A DNA stretch of 64,000 bases from Lasiosphaeris hirsuta (lineage: Eukaryota > Ascomycota > Sordariomycetes > Sordariales > Lasiosphaeriaceae): positions 930,001 through 994,000 of the forward strand of contig JAUKUA010000001.1 of the NCBI GenBank assembly GCA_030549175.1, in the 5' to 3' direction. Both the position numbers and the translations under genes were made by a program. The notes under the pieces are model-generated. The model saw nothing but the letters and a program-made list of their open reading frames with translations. It had not been told where the DNA came from and ran no database searches. Positions within the stretch are counted from its first letter, which is position 1, and each line of letters begins with the position of its first letter. Of this stretch, positions 48,676-61,193 are shown piece after piece.

Positions 48676-49721
48676 CTTGGAAAACAAGCCTAATGCTAGT
48701 GCTAGGGATATTAGCGTTTTGGGAAGTTCCGTTAGGTGGAGGGGGCTGTACCTTGGCTTGATCAAAATGGTGACTTGGTTGACAGATTTAGGAAAGGGAG
48801 CGGAATATTTCTCAGCCCCTAGCCCAACGACTTAGGATGAATGGGTTCAGCTCACTCTCTGAACCTGTCTTGGGTGCTTTCCTAGGAGGACATCGCTAGA
48901 GAGTACATGTAGCGGTGCTCACAAAAGAGCGGAGTCTTTCATCGCTGGTGCAAAAGGATATTTCTAGGGGCCGTTTGAGGGCTGTGGTTATGAGGGACTC
49001 GGTGATGGAGTGATGTCGCCCCGGCGTCGGGTGAAGACCTGCCGTGTTGCTTCCAGAAGATTATTGAGGATCAGCTCAACTTTCCGGACCTCTTGGCCGC
49101 GGGATCCCCAGGGAAGCTTGGCTAAGCATGAAAATAGGGAAGGCAGCAACCTAGGAAAGCTTTCGAAATATACTGAGAGGGATTGCCAAGGGTTTGACTC
49201 TCGTGAACAAGTGCCGCCTTGACACGGAAGGTATCTCGTTGAACGCGAGGCGCGATACTGTAGTTAGTACCAGCTGATAGTTTGCCCTTTCCACGTATGT
49301 GTATGTGCATGTTTACAAATAGAGAGAAGAGGAAGTCGCAAGCCAGGGAGATGGCACCTATCAACCCCGAATGCAGGTGCGAAACGAAAGAAATTAAGGC
49401 GGATGGATCACGGACTCTGTTTCCTTCCAGAAAGAACTTTTGGAGAAAGAGTTCCATGGGTAGTTTTAGAGGAGTGAAATGAAACTGCGCAGACAGCCGT
49501 GGTGCAAAGGCGGAGTGCTTGCATGAGTTGGTACCCGTGTTTGCAATCAGCCTCCCATCGTGCCTTCCCTTCGTATCCTCCCAACCCCCCCAGATTTCCA
49601 GCTGCCTTTACCTTTTTTTCGCGTCCTCTCTTCCAGCCGAGGCACGACTTAAGTCGAGCAAATCCCACAGCTAAACACCCGTTATTCCTCGCCTGCAAGA
49701 AAACTCCTAGGAGACGAACCC
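48676..49721. other. RdRP promoter and intergenic region
   Basis: About 1 kb upstream of the RdRP start. A further non-coding or short 5' exon of the RdRP gene is possible, because the sequence before ATG ends TTTTCCAAG, which could be an acceptor. No separate gene is supported. Confidence 0.5.
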
Positions 49722-49722
49722 G

Positions 49723-49896
49723 ATGGCCTCAACTGACAACCCTCGTGCTCCAATCACATCTCCCAGCTATCACAAGAGCACCAAGGTAGCATTGTAAATC
49801 AACTGAATTCCATAATCTCAAATCGCAATGCTACTAACGATAACATGCAAACAGCCTCCCAGTTGCTATGATATTCCAATGCGGCCGCCCTCATGA
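49723..49896 (+). CDS. Small spliced ORF, 34 aa (or longer in another frame)
   Basis: A clear 70-nt intron lies at 49785-49854: GTAGCA donor, CTACTAACGATAAC branch site, CAAACAG acceptor. In the frame of ATGGCCTCAACTG the exons 49723-49784 plus 49855-49896 encode MASTDNPRAPITSPSYHK and end DIPMRPPS, a 34-residue protein. In a second frame the same splice joins a reading frame open from about 49520 to one ending NFAIIHSDT at 49936. The intron signals are better than chance, so a transcript is likely; which frame is translated is open. No family is recognised. Confidence 0.35.
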
Positions 49897-50328
49897 CGAA
49901 CAGAGCAACTTCGCCATCATCCACTCAGACACTTAGCCGAGGAGAACCACGCCACTTTTGCCCGCTCCCCTCCCCAAATGCAATAACTGATAAAGAAACG
50001 ACAAAGGTTGAATTGCAAATATGTTAGAACCCGCCCTGTCCGATCAAATGATGAAAAAAAAAGCCCCCCCTGTTTTGGCCTGACACCGAAACTCGAACTC
50101 AACCACCAGCCCAAAATGCTTGCTTCCATCCTTCCATCGCATCTTCCAGTGAAGTGAAGTCCCATGGCACCACCCGGTTATGCATACCCCGATAGTATAT
50201 ATATATACATAATGCCCGTCTCAGCCCGCAGCTCGTGTATCGTGTGTAAAATGAGACACTAATGCTCCCCAAGATGGTTGCCCGGTCCCGATGTAAAATG
50301 CCAAGTCAAAGATAGCTACTCTCCAAAA

Positions 50329-52396
50329 CTACATCTCGCGTCTCTCACAGACACCATGCCGGTCAAAGATCTTTCCAGGGTTCCTGAAAAGGGTTGTCAG
50401 CCAGGTGGTTTTGTCAAAGAATAGATGTGGAGAAACAAACATGATCCAGTTCGGGTCTAGCGCAGTCTTGATAGATTTCTGCCACAGGTTTAGCTTCTTC
50501 ACAAAAATAAAAGGTGGCGGTAGTGATCAAACAAACCATCACACCCAAGGTATCCGCGCCGACCTCCCACAGCAGGGACTCCTTCTTGCCCCAGCCAATT
50601 GAGTGCTCGCCTGTGCATGTGCCCTCCATCTCTAAAGCCCTCTTGACCATGTTCTTCACACAGGTCTCAACCTTCTCCCTCTCAATAGGGTCTGTTCGGT
50701 TGTAGATGATGCTCTCGTGGAAATTTCCATCTCCAATGTGGCCAAGGATGCTGGCAAATAAACCCAGGTCGTCCATCTCCTTCTTGCTGACCTCGATGAT
50801 ATCAGCGAGCCTGCTGAAGGGTACTGCCACATCCGTACTCCCTGCGATCTAATGGTAAGCCTCTGCAACATTTGTCACTTGATCAGTTTAATCGACTTAC
50901 AAACTTCCTCGCCCTCCTTGCGCAACGCAAGCATAGACCACAGCGACTCCTTGCGGGCCGACCACAGGAGCTTCTGCTCCCTCGCGTCCTTGGCAAACTC
51001 AAAGTTGCTGCCCTTATTTGTTTTCGTAATCTTCTGCACCAAGCTGATGTTCTCCTTTACGCCCGCCTTAGTCCCCGAGAACTTGAAGAAGAGCGTAGGT
51101 GACTCCTTCCAGATCCGGGGGGCTGTAGCGCCGCCCATATTGACCACCTTCATCTGTACCTCGTCCATGATCTCCATGGCAGCCACTGGAATACCCGTCT
51201 GCATAACCTCAGCAGCAGCAGACGCAGCATCCCGGATCGTTGGGAAGGTGACGACAGCCACAGAAAACTCCTCGGGGATGACGGTAAGCTTGAGAGTGGC
51301 CTCAGTCACTAGTCCTAGGGTTCCCTCTGAGCCAACAAACAACCCATTGAGGTTGTACCCTGCCGACGATTTGCGAGGCCGGCGGCGGGTCTTGATGACA
51401 GTGCCGTCGGCCAGAACAACAGTCAGGTTGATGACCCAGTCCTTCATGGTACCGTACTTGACCGCGTTGGTACCAGAGCAGTTGGTGCCAATCATGCCAC
51501 CAATCTTGGCGCTCGGGCCTAAATATTGTTAGTGTATGTATGCCTGTAGAACACGAATGTTTCGAACGCACCAGGGTCAATTGGGAAGAAAAGTCCGCTC
51601 CCAATCTTGGCCAATTGCTCATTCAGATCCTGCCAGCCAATGCTGGGCTGAACGACAACGTCCATGTCATCCTTGTTCAGCTGGATGATCTTATCCATGT
51701 AAGCAAAGTCGACGCTGATGCCGCCAAACGGCGCCGAGAAGTTGCCCTCGAGGCTTGACCCCCCTGAATAGGGGATGATGGGCACGTGGTATTTGTGGCA
51801 CACGCGGGCAATTGCCGCCACGTGCTCGGTCGAGCGTGGATAAGCCACGGCGACCGGCAAGCCCTCGGGGTTCGTTGTTGACCATTCCGAATATCCGTGG
51901 GCGTGCAGGTCGTCGGGGTCGGTGGAGATGAGGTCCTCCTCACCGAGCTCTTCTCGGATTTCTACCAGGGCCTGGAACACGTGGGGAAAAAAAGAAAAAT
52001 ATTGTTAGTGCAGTCCGTGAACCCGGAGCCTTCCCAGGCGCACAGACGGAGGCGGACGGTTGTGCGACATACCTGCTCCATCTCGCGTACGCTTGCATAT
52101 CGCGGCGCCATGAACCCGCTATCGAGCAGCATGGTGCCAGGGAAGTTGCCGTGCCGGAGTTCGGAAGCGCCCCAGCCCATCAGGCCGGCACCCGCGGCGA
52201 CAGCAAAAATGCCCGAAGAGGACCATGCCGAGGCCGTTCGCGGCTCTGGACCCTTGCCGCCGGCAATGGCGCGCCGAAAAGCGGACGTACTGAAGTGCTG
52301 TGAGCGGCCGGCGATGAGTCTCGAAGTAGAGCTGCGGAGAGTGGTCGCGGCGGCCACGGACCGGCCGAGGGGCTTCGCCGCCTTCGCGAAATACAT
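50329..52396 (-). CDS. D-lactate dehydrogenase (cytochrome), mitochondrial
   Basis: FAD enzyme of 584 aa that oxidises D-lactate to pyruvate and passes electrons to cytochrome c, in the mitochondrial inner membrane or intermembrane space. Exons: 52073-52396, 51572-51971, 50901-51518, 50537-50841, 50441-50493 and 50329-50383 (1755 nt). The Arg/Ser-rich N-terminus MYFAKAAKPLGRSV is a targeting sequence, and SSGIFAVAAGAGLMGWG is a membrane helix. The FAD-binding half has VAYPRSTEHVAAIARVC, IIPYSGGSSLEGNF, MIGTNCSGTNAVKYG and LFVGSEGTLGLVTEATLKL. The C-terminal FAD-oxidase half has ILGHIGDGNFHESI and CTGEHSIGWGKKE, and ends ALDPNWIMNPGKIFD. The acceptor after GATCGCAG restores VWSTDVAVP. The length matches yeast Dld1 (about 587 aa). 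D-2-hydroxyglutarate use cannot be excluded. Confidence 0.94.
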
Positions 52397-55300
52397 TGCC
52401 AATATGCAGGACGGCCCTGAGAGAACACAGAGATGTTTCACGGTACGACTCTGAACACTGTCCGGATCGGCAGTAATCGCAACACCACGCTCTGTCTGAA
52501 TTGGCCTGCCGTCTCCTTTCGTGTTATTCCCGTCTCCTTGGGTTGCTTCTTGGCTTTTTTCTCTCTTCTTTCCGCTCCCGGGAGCAGCTTGTGCAGCGAG
52601 ATCGACTTTAAGCTGCTTGGCTTTCCGCCGGAAGAATTCCCGATCAACTCACTAATAAAGCGCGCTCTTCCTTACCGTGGACCTTACCAGCTCCTTCAGG
52701 TAGACTGTATCTTTCCTAGCGGCTGGATTGATCCGATAATACCCACTCTCCACTTGGTCAGCTTAGATATCGAAATATGGCTCTGGCCGATGCTTGAGAT
52801 AACAAGGTCCCCGACGTCGCACGATGCACACGTCGCGTGCAGGCACACCAACACGTGCAGACACCCGAGACAGCAGGCGAATATGTTGTTCGTTTCGGAC
52901 CCCCGCGGGAGGTGAAAAAGGAGACTAGGGATTATGACGACCAGAAATAGCAGAGGCAAGCGTATGGCGGAACCATAGTGGGCGGCAGAAGTGAACCCGG
53001 AGGACGTTCTCCCTAATGCGACGGAGTGCTGCGCGGGTGGTGTGTTTGGGAGTGACGATGTGACGATGTCGGGTAGGTATTGCCTCTTAATAATGGATGC
53101 CGCGTCCACAATCGGAGCTGGGTGCAGCACAGGGGTGGAGCACCGCCCTAGATCCAATCAAGCTCGGCCCGAACCGAGCTATGTCGAGAAGAGAAGGGGT
53201 TGAAGCTTGATGCACCAAGATCAGGACTTGGAAGGGTGTGGTGGTGACAGCTGAGAAGACTGGGAGGTCGAATCACCTCACGGGGAGAGGAGGCGGCGCG
53301 AGAGAGGCGGAGTGACAGACAGGGCCGTAGAGGGAGGAGGACTGGATGGGAGGGAGCACGCTGGCAGGCGCGAGATAAGGTAGGCAGGAGGGGAGGTGAG
53401 CTTGGGTAGGTAGAAAACGGGCATGGCGAGCGAGGCCATCGAGAAACGACAAGGAGTCAAGACATGTATATGTATGTAATGCAAGCGCAGGGCGGGCCAA
53501 CGGGCAGAGCGACTGGACGGGGCTGGAGAGGAGGCCAGAGCTTCAGCATGTCCAGGCTGTTGGATGGCGACAGCGCAAGGAAGGCGTCCTCATGCTGGCC
53601 GCTGCGACTGCTCGGTGGTCGCTGCTTGCTGCCCTGCCCACTCCCGTTGCCCACAGGCAACCTTGTCGACCGGCGCTAAGGTAGTCGAGACTACGGCAAA
53701 CACGGGGTCTGGCGGGACTTGCGAGGTACCTGGGCTCTGGGGATCATGCTAGGGCAAGGCCGATCCTCGAAAATGGGACGAGGGACGGGGAGAGACGAAC
53801 AGCGGAGACGTGCCCGTGTCTGTTTGCGGCATCTGACATGTTACACGCCCTCGCCCGTCGCGGGGCCGGCGTCGAGATGCCCATCTGCACGGCAGTGGGG
53901 TGCGACGTTGCCCGCCCGATCTTTTGCTAGATGAAATATTCAGATGTCGGAAGACAGCCATCGGCCACCACCTAGCCAGCAAGCGACCAGAGAAAAAAAA
54001 ATTTCTCGTGCTTTTGTCGTCCAGGTACCGTGCGCCTTGCAGATCTCGCCTGCTTGGCTTGTACCGAGGGGTAGTTGCTGAGCCCCTGAGCAACGTGTGT
54101 TTCTGCTCCGGACACTGCCGTATTGGGCTAAATGAAGCTGGCGACAAATCGCTCTCGGGTTTCAACAGAATGCATATCTGGTTTTGACACCGCCCTCAGT
54201 ACGACCAGAAAGTGCCATGGGGAAACGCTCATGCTGGCGGTGGGTCCTGGGTACTGCCATCACCTGCTTGCTGCCCGGGGGGTGAGAGGTCGGAAGGAAT
54301 CTGCATCCGCCCCGCACCTGCCATCCAGTCCTCAGGGCGTTGGTGTCGTCAATGTCAGGATTGATACACGGCGCACAAGACAGGGAAAAGGTGGTACCAC
54401 AAAGAGCCACTTCCATCTTGTCGCAGATGCTGCTGTGTGTTTCTAACGTCTTTGCCTCTCGTGTACATCCGTGCAATTACCTGATCGGGCGTCAAGGGCG
54501 ACATCTATGCGGTGAGAATGGCGCTGTTTGGTCGCGCTGACTAACTGCCACAGCTTGGTTCTCTCTCTCTTTTATTTTGTCGAGCGGGCCGCCTAGGGGG
54601 TGATGCAAAAGCCGGAGCGGCCAACGGCACACCAGGACGCTCCGAGGGTGCTGGTGTTGACGACCCAACTGCAGATACATGGCAGTACATGGGTTGGTAG
54701 TCCTGTACCTGCTCTGAATAGCTCTGCTTGTGGTTATCCCGGATTACAGCAAGATGACGGGAGACTTGCGCAGCGCCAACCCATCCTCCCACAACACGGA
54801 TGGGCCTTGACGTCTGGACGGATTGAGGTGCTTCCGAGCCTGTTTACACCCGTGCCCAGCTGGCGCTTCACCGGCCTCTCGGGGAGCAGCCAGAGGAAAC
54901 GAAGGGTAGAGAAGGGTAGTTTTCTTTATTCTAGTGTATCGCGGAAACGCTGTTGTGTGACCTCTTCGTCGGAACCGCTCAGCCTTGATTAGATCAGGCC
55001 TCCATTTCGAGACTGGCCGCCAAACGCGACACGCGGGCCAGAATCATCTACACCCGAACTAGGTACTTTGTGTATACTGCTAGCTCGGTACAACATCGAG
55101 CCGGACCGGAATCTAGGCTCAGAATTGCACTTTTAACTTCTGATGCAAGTGCGAGCGAGATATCGTATCGAACAACCACCATCAAGCAAGCTAGAGCCAC
55201 TCCCGGGTAAGCGCTGAAATTGGCACGCAATAGGTTAGAGAGAGCCTCCTTCGTCATGCTGCTTTCGTGAGATGCGGAATGGTCAGCACACAGGGATGTA

Positions 55301-58300
55301 TTTGCCGAGGGGTCATGAGGACAGAATCGATTTGAATCGGACAAGCTGGATAACAACCGAGCTGCAATAAGAGGGCAGAGGATGTCATCTTCAAGTAGCA
55401 CCATTTACAGGGTGGTTACCGAGCTTCCCCAGACCGCTTCGTTGCGTGGTTGCGTGGAGCCTGCGAAGAAAAAGGAATTGATGACACGGAATTCGAGTGA
55501 CACAGGGTGCAACGGTACTTTGGATATACAGTGCTTGTACGGATTGCGGCGCTGACATCGGTGGTTGGAAAGCCTCCTTTTACACGGCTTCTACGGAGCA
55601 GACACGCTGTTTGCCTGTCATGTCATTGAGAGAACTTTTCTTGCTGGCTGAGGGAGGACGGTTGTGTCGAGGCTGGGAATGAAATGCCCTGTCAGTGGCG
55701 GCCGGATGATCCTGGATGGAAGCAGCAATGGAACAGTTGAAGAACAACTGGGGCAACATGGATGGGAGCATGGATGAGAGGCATGGTCCAAGCGTGCTGG
55801 AGTTCACGCTGCCCCCTCTCGAGCCCCTCTGCTGCCCCTCGTCGCCCTATGCCAAGCTCCTTCCTGGTTCCAGTCTGCCCCGCAATCCACAATGCTACGG
55901 CGGACTTTTAGCGGCACCTTGATGGGGACCCACCGCGTTGAACCAGGGGTTTTTCAGATTTCAGATTTTGGAGATTTTGCATGAGGCTATGGGGCATGCG
56001 AGCAATCAGGAGATATTCCAGTCCGGACGACCTGATCTCTGGGACTCGATGAGACCCGACGTCCCGTCCCATAATCGGGCCACTTACGCTACGTCGGCAC
56101 CCTGATGTTTCCCATCGCTGCGCGCGGCAGAGGACTTGTCGGCCGCGGCTGTCCCCAACGAGGAAGCCGCGCCAGGAGAAACTCAATTCTAGGTCTTTGA
56201 AAAAGAAAGCACCGCGTAGCAACGGATCTGTCAAAGCTGCTCCGTCCTGCTTCCTGACCGATCGAACGGCCAGGAGGGTTTCGTCCCTGTGCCAATGAAA
56301 CGGTCGGGATCAGCCAGATTGGATGCAGGTCGCCCTGCTGTTTGCGGGCATAGGTAGGGCGCACCGCGAAATTCACAGGGCGGGTAGGTAACATTAGGTA
56401 CAGTTTGTGGGACGGTGGAAAGCCGACTGCGAAGTTCCGACGCAGGCATTCACGCATTCAGGGCCTTGCAACCACCGCTCTCGCTTGGTGGGTTTGCACA
56501 ACCTCAGCTTACAGACAACCACGCCGCCGACCCTGCATCTCAGCCTGAAGCGCCAGACACCGGAGGGTATGAGGCTCTGAGGCGTTGGCCTCGTGCTGCC
56601 GCATCGGTACCGCATTGAGCCTCCGGTTCGCGAATCCCATCATGAATCCCACTCTGGCCGCCCGCGCCCGACGGAGAATTCCACGGATCATCTGGCCCAT
56701 CTGAGCCATCTCACTGCTTTTTCCAGCTCGCATGTTTCGGACCCTGCGAGTCACACGCCAGTCCCGCTCCCTGGTACGCTAGAGCAGTTTTCCCAGTGCC
56801 GACCGCCCGTCCTCGCCGCTCGGCGCTCGGAAAAGCCTCTGTCGCTTTTTTTCTTTTTGACTGCACTAAGAAACAGGTTATTGCGGCGTGCACACCGTAT
56901 CTTGGTTTCCCCCGCCTTTTCCAGTGGTTGAACGTCCTATGGCAAGCAGCCAGCCCCTCCTGTAGGGGCGTATTCAAGCTGCGTAAACGCACGTGTTGCC
57001 TCCGGCGGCGGACCACCCAGCCCAAGTTGCACACCAAGTGCAACTGCTGGGCCCTCCAAGGGCGCCACCACGACCAAATCTGTCAGTGCCTGTCAGTGTC
57101 TGGCAACGGACAGGCACACACACACACCACAACAACACACACCCGACGCACCAGACGCACCCGTCTCGAGTTGGTCAAGCGAATCGACGAGGCGGAAGGG
57201 CCGTCCCTTGTCGGCCATGTCTTTGCTTAACCCCAGGACCCCAACTGTCGGTGACCTGGCTGGGAGCTAGTTTTTGACACTTGTGGCAAGGTGCTGAAGC
57301 CTGAAAGCCACTGGCTACTCCCTCGCCGGCCAAGAGAGCCACAATATGGGGTCCCTCAGGCGGGCAAAAATGCGAGAGGCGGGATGAATCGGCTAGAAAC
57401 ATTACACGAATATCCTGCTCAAGGCATATACCGCCCCGCGCCCGGACTCAGCTCCTTCCCCCATAGCCTCTGCGCGCACACGCCAGGCCTGCCCCTGGAG
57501 CTGGCAAGACGATCCACCTTGTATGGACGCCTGGCCAAGGAGCAAATTAAGGACCCTAGAATCAAGGCGCCCCGGGGGTGCACAAGCCGAAGCATTCCGT
57601 GTTATTGATGAGCGATATCCAGAGCCGCCTGCCAGGACAGGGCAACGGAAGCTTTGCCCAGTCCAAGATTTCGGTGAGCCCGGCCTGTCAAAAATTGTTC
57701 GAGGTGGGGGAGGGGTAACTTCGGTGCTTCTAGATCCTTCAGCCACGTGCAACCCAACGGTCAAAGGTATCTCGCTCGAGAGGGGAGTCATGAAACGGGT
57801 GCAAGCCTGTCAGTGGTCCCAATGCTTCAGTATGGAGGGGGGTAGCTAATCTACACTTCCACCGCCCTCCCGCATCTCTGAAGTCTGAGGTGTGGCCGAC
57901 ATTACTTGACCCTGGGCTTAGAGGGACACGTCCAACGGGGCGTGGATTGAAAGCCTACCATGTCTAAGCATTCACCCGCACGTCAACGGAGGGTCACGAG
58001 ACAGTCCTTGATGGAACGTCAGTGGTTGAGGGACAAATCTTGCCTATCCCTCTTTGTGTGTGTAATGGGATGCGGTCCATGGTTCTTCTCTTGAGAGATA
58101 GGGGGCCTAGTGTGAGTGGTTGTCGAGGCATCTGCCCAGTACCTTACTTCTACCTAACACGGCGTTCCTCCAGTGTTACTTGCTTCCAACCAAGCAAAAT
58201 GCCAAACAACAGCGTCACGTTCCAGGCGCGCGTAAAATACCAGTTTATCTATCGATGCCAAATCAACATGTTTGCTATTACCAAATAGTAACCACTCCCC

Positions 58301-60084
58301 TCATTCCACCCCCGCCTCCGGGCATCACTCGGTGCTGGTGCTTCCTGCACTTCGCTGCCTCGATGTGAACAGACGGACATGTGCTGTGTGTGCCCTGCCG
58401 TGCATCTGGGCCATCGAAAGGGTACGTGAACCTACATCCTGCGTCTCCCTACCCGATATCACTCCTCCCCACAGTTTGGACCCTCACCAAAGGTGTACGC
58501 CGTGTGCTGTCATATCTCCGTGGGCACGCCGAGTACCCAGACACTAGTCCTGTATCTACTCCAGATCTTGCTCATTACAAAGCAGCGCGAACAGACGCGT
58601 ATCTGCCTAAGCCTTCCCCCGTGGCCCACCTCATCGTGTATGCCGTCCCTGATACCCGGATGTAAGGAAGCGCGGGGAAAAAAAACCGGTATCAAATAGC
58701 GCACCCTTCTGCCTTGATATCGGCGGGGCAGCGCGACATGGCTGTTATCTCGTGCGCGGCTCTTTTTGGCAGAGATATTTCCACACGCAAACATATGTCC
58801 CTCACCCACAACGACAACCAACAACAGCCACCGCGCCTGTGCCTGACGATACAAACAAAACGCTCGGAAGCCCGAGCCTAAACCCCGAGCCCGGCGAAGG
58901 CGAAAAAGGGGAGGTGATGAAACAAAGGGCTGCCGCTGCCCCTTGCTCCTCAACCCATCCAGGAACCGGAGGGGGAAGAGCCCGCAGAGACCAGGGGGCA
59001 TGTCAACATAGGCACCAGCCCCTGATAGTAAACCGCCGAGAGATACTTGCCAGCGAAGCCAACGACCGGCTCACGTTGACAACGACGTGGGGTACCGCGC
59101 CGAGCCGAACCGTCCAAGCCTCAGCTTTTCACCCCGATCCTCCATCACCATCACACAGTCCAGGGACGTCAACACTAAAACGCGAGCCCCTAGCCGTCGT
59201 TCGCCGAGACAGTCGCAAGCGACGCCGCCGGCGTCGTCTACATCAGAGCCCAACCCGGCGCGGCCCAACTCTCACATCAAACGTGGGATACCCATATCGT
59301 ACCATACCCTGTACCCCTCAAACCTCACCTCCACGCTCACCATCACGCCTGTATCCCACCCTAGCACCCCATCACCTCACCTCCTCCTATGTTTGCCCTA
59401 CCTTCACCGTCACATCCCCATCCAACATGCGGCCGACAGGCAACCCGCAGTCCGCAGCCTACCCCAGCAGCCATCACCTCATCTCCTCTTGCTTGCTGTA
59501 TGCACAGTCTGCAGCGGGGGATGAGGTTAGCCGTGGTGAGTTTGCATGTCTCCTGCCAAGTACAGATGGGGCTTTCTGGGCCAAGTGCTGTCCGCGTCGT
59601 GACAAAAACCCCAAGTGCAGGATTTGGGACCCTGCACGAGGACCGATTGGGTGTAAACAAGAGAGGGGCTGGATATCTTAGTCCGCAAAGGCACGGGGGT
59701 ATCAGCCGTGATGTGCCATGGCGGTAAGACTAGCTCAAGGGTGCGTCCAGATTATGTATGCATGAACCTCAGCGCCATGTTTTCCTCACCGCTTGGTGAG
59801 GCACTGAAGATCCAGCAAAGCATATGCAGGCTGGAAGAGATATTGCACAGGATTAAGCGGCCGCACATTCACATAGAAATCGACCCCAGAGCAGCGGAAA
59901 GACGACTTAGGTTCGATACGATCCAGTATCGAGGCCGAATTCTGGCCCATGAATACTAGCTAGCTGGAGGCTCATAATAACTGAGCCCAAGCTAAAGCGA
60001 CATCCGGTACTCCACCCAGCATGCTTTTGTAAATCAGCACCTAAAGTCCTGTTCCGCCTTCCCCGAATCCCTAGGAAAACTCCC
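52397..60084. other. Gene desert of about 7.7 kb
   Basis: The longest stretch without a supported gene. Long frames near 58.7-59.7 kb lack an ATG start, overlap on both strands, and read as Pro/Arg/Ser/His-rich chance sequence. A 66-codon frame at 59762-59959 (MNLSAMFSSPLGEALKI start, RYRGRILAHEY-like end) looks more protein-like but overlaps the 3' flank of the eS4 gene. CA-rich simple sequence lies at about 57113-57165. I found no tRNA, no transposase and no terminal repeats. The regions adjoining the flanking genes are their promoter (left) and 3' flank (right). Confidence 0.45.
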
Positions 60085-61193
60085 TTAGTGAGCAATGGTG
60101 GTGGCCCGACGGCGGTCACGCTCCTCAGCGATGGTGAGCTTGACGCCCTTGCCCTTGGGCAGAGAGATCCACGGCTTCTCGCTGCCGATGACAAAGACGT
60201 TGGTCTCGCGGGTGGCGAACGAGTTGTCAATGGCATCCTTCAAGTGGATGATTCCGAATCCACCGTCGTGGCGCTCGCGGTTGGTGATGACACCAACACG
60301 ACCCATGTTACGACCACCAGTGATCATGGCAATGGCACCAGTGTCGAACTTGACCGAGTCAACGATCTTGCCAGTCTCGAGGTCAATCTTGACGGTGTCG
60401 TTGACCTTGATGGTCGGGTCGGGGTAGCGGATGCTGTTTCAGTTCGTTAGCGAGCCGAAAAGGGTATAAAACATACCAACCGTCGTCCAGATCTTGTAGA
60501 TCTTCGCTTCTTTCAATCGAAGGTTCTTCCCGCAGATGGGGTAAGAGCCCACGATCCACCAAAGCTTGGTCCAACGGCTGATAGATGTCGACAGAACTTA
60601 CGTCCTTGCATCATGCGTAACCAAGAATGGGATTCCGCCACGGCCGAGCTGAACGCGCTTGACTTTGCCGAGCTTGTACTTGGCCTCCTCGTCCTGGATG
60701 CGGTGGACGGTGAAGCGACCCTTGGTATCGTAGATGAGGCGGAAGTTCTCGCCGGTCTTCTCGATAGTGATGACGTCCATGAAACCAGCGGGGTAGGTCA
60801 TGTCGGTGCGGACCTTGCCGTCAACCTTGACGAGGCGCTGCATCAGGATGGCGCGCGTCTCGCGGTAGTTGAGAGCATACTTGAGTCTGTTGCGGATGAA
60901 GACGATCAAGGGCATGCAGTCGCGGAGCTTGTGAGGACCGGCCGAGGGGCGAGGGGCGTAGACGCCCGAGAGCTTGTCAAGCAGCCAGTGCGACGGGGCG
61001 CTCAAGCGCTTTTGGTGCTTCTTACTGTGGTGATGGGTTAGCTATCGTGAGCCGTGAATTTCGACCTCGGTCCATCAAGGCGCAGAGGCACGAATTCCTT
61101 GCGGATTTCGTAAAGGCAAGTGCCATCTCTTCGACTGATTGAATACTGATATTCATCTAGGAATGTTGGCTACACTTACGGTCCTCTACCCAT
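60085..61193 (-). CDS. rps4: 40S ribosomal protein eS4 (RPS4)
   Basis: Small-subunit ribosomal protein of 261 aa, the standard eS4 length. Exons: 61180-61193 (ATG GGT AGA GGA CC), 60602-61024 and 60085-60433 (786 nt). The start [20 protein letters not shown] is the canonical eS4 N-terminus. The S4 RNA-binding region ([34 protein letters not shown]) and the KOW-type motif ([20 protein letters not shown]) follow, and the protein ends [12 protein letters not shown]. The tiny first exon and relatively long introns (155 and 168 nt) are typical of ribosomal protein genes in filamentous fungi. There is no doubt about the identity. Confidence 0.98.

Noticed and set aside
48676..48765. Upstream extension of the RdRP reading frame
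   Set aside because: The frame is open, but its first codon is TTG and there is no ATG before 48675; the sequence may be leader or intron.
58752..59681. Long plus-strand open frame of 309 codons
   Set aside because: It begins with GTG, not ATG. Its composition (Pro, Ser, Arg, His, Thr) and the equally open frames on the other strand are those of GC-rich non-coding DNA.
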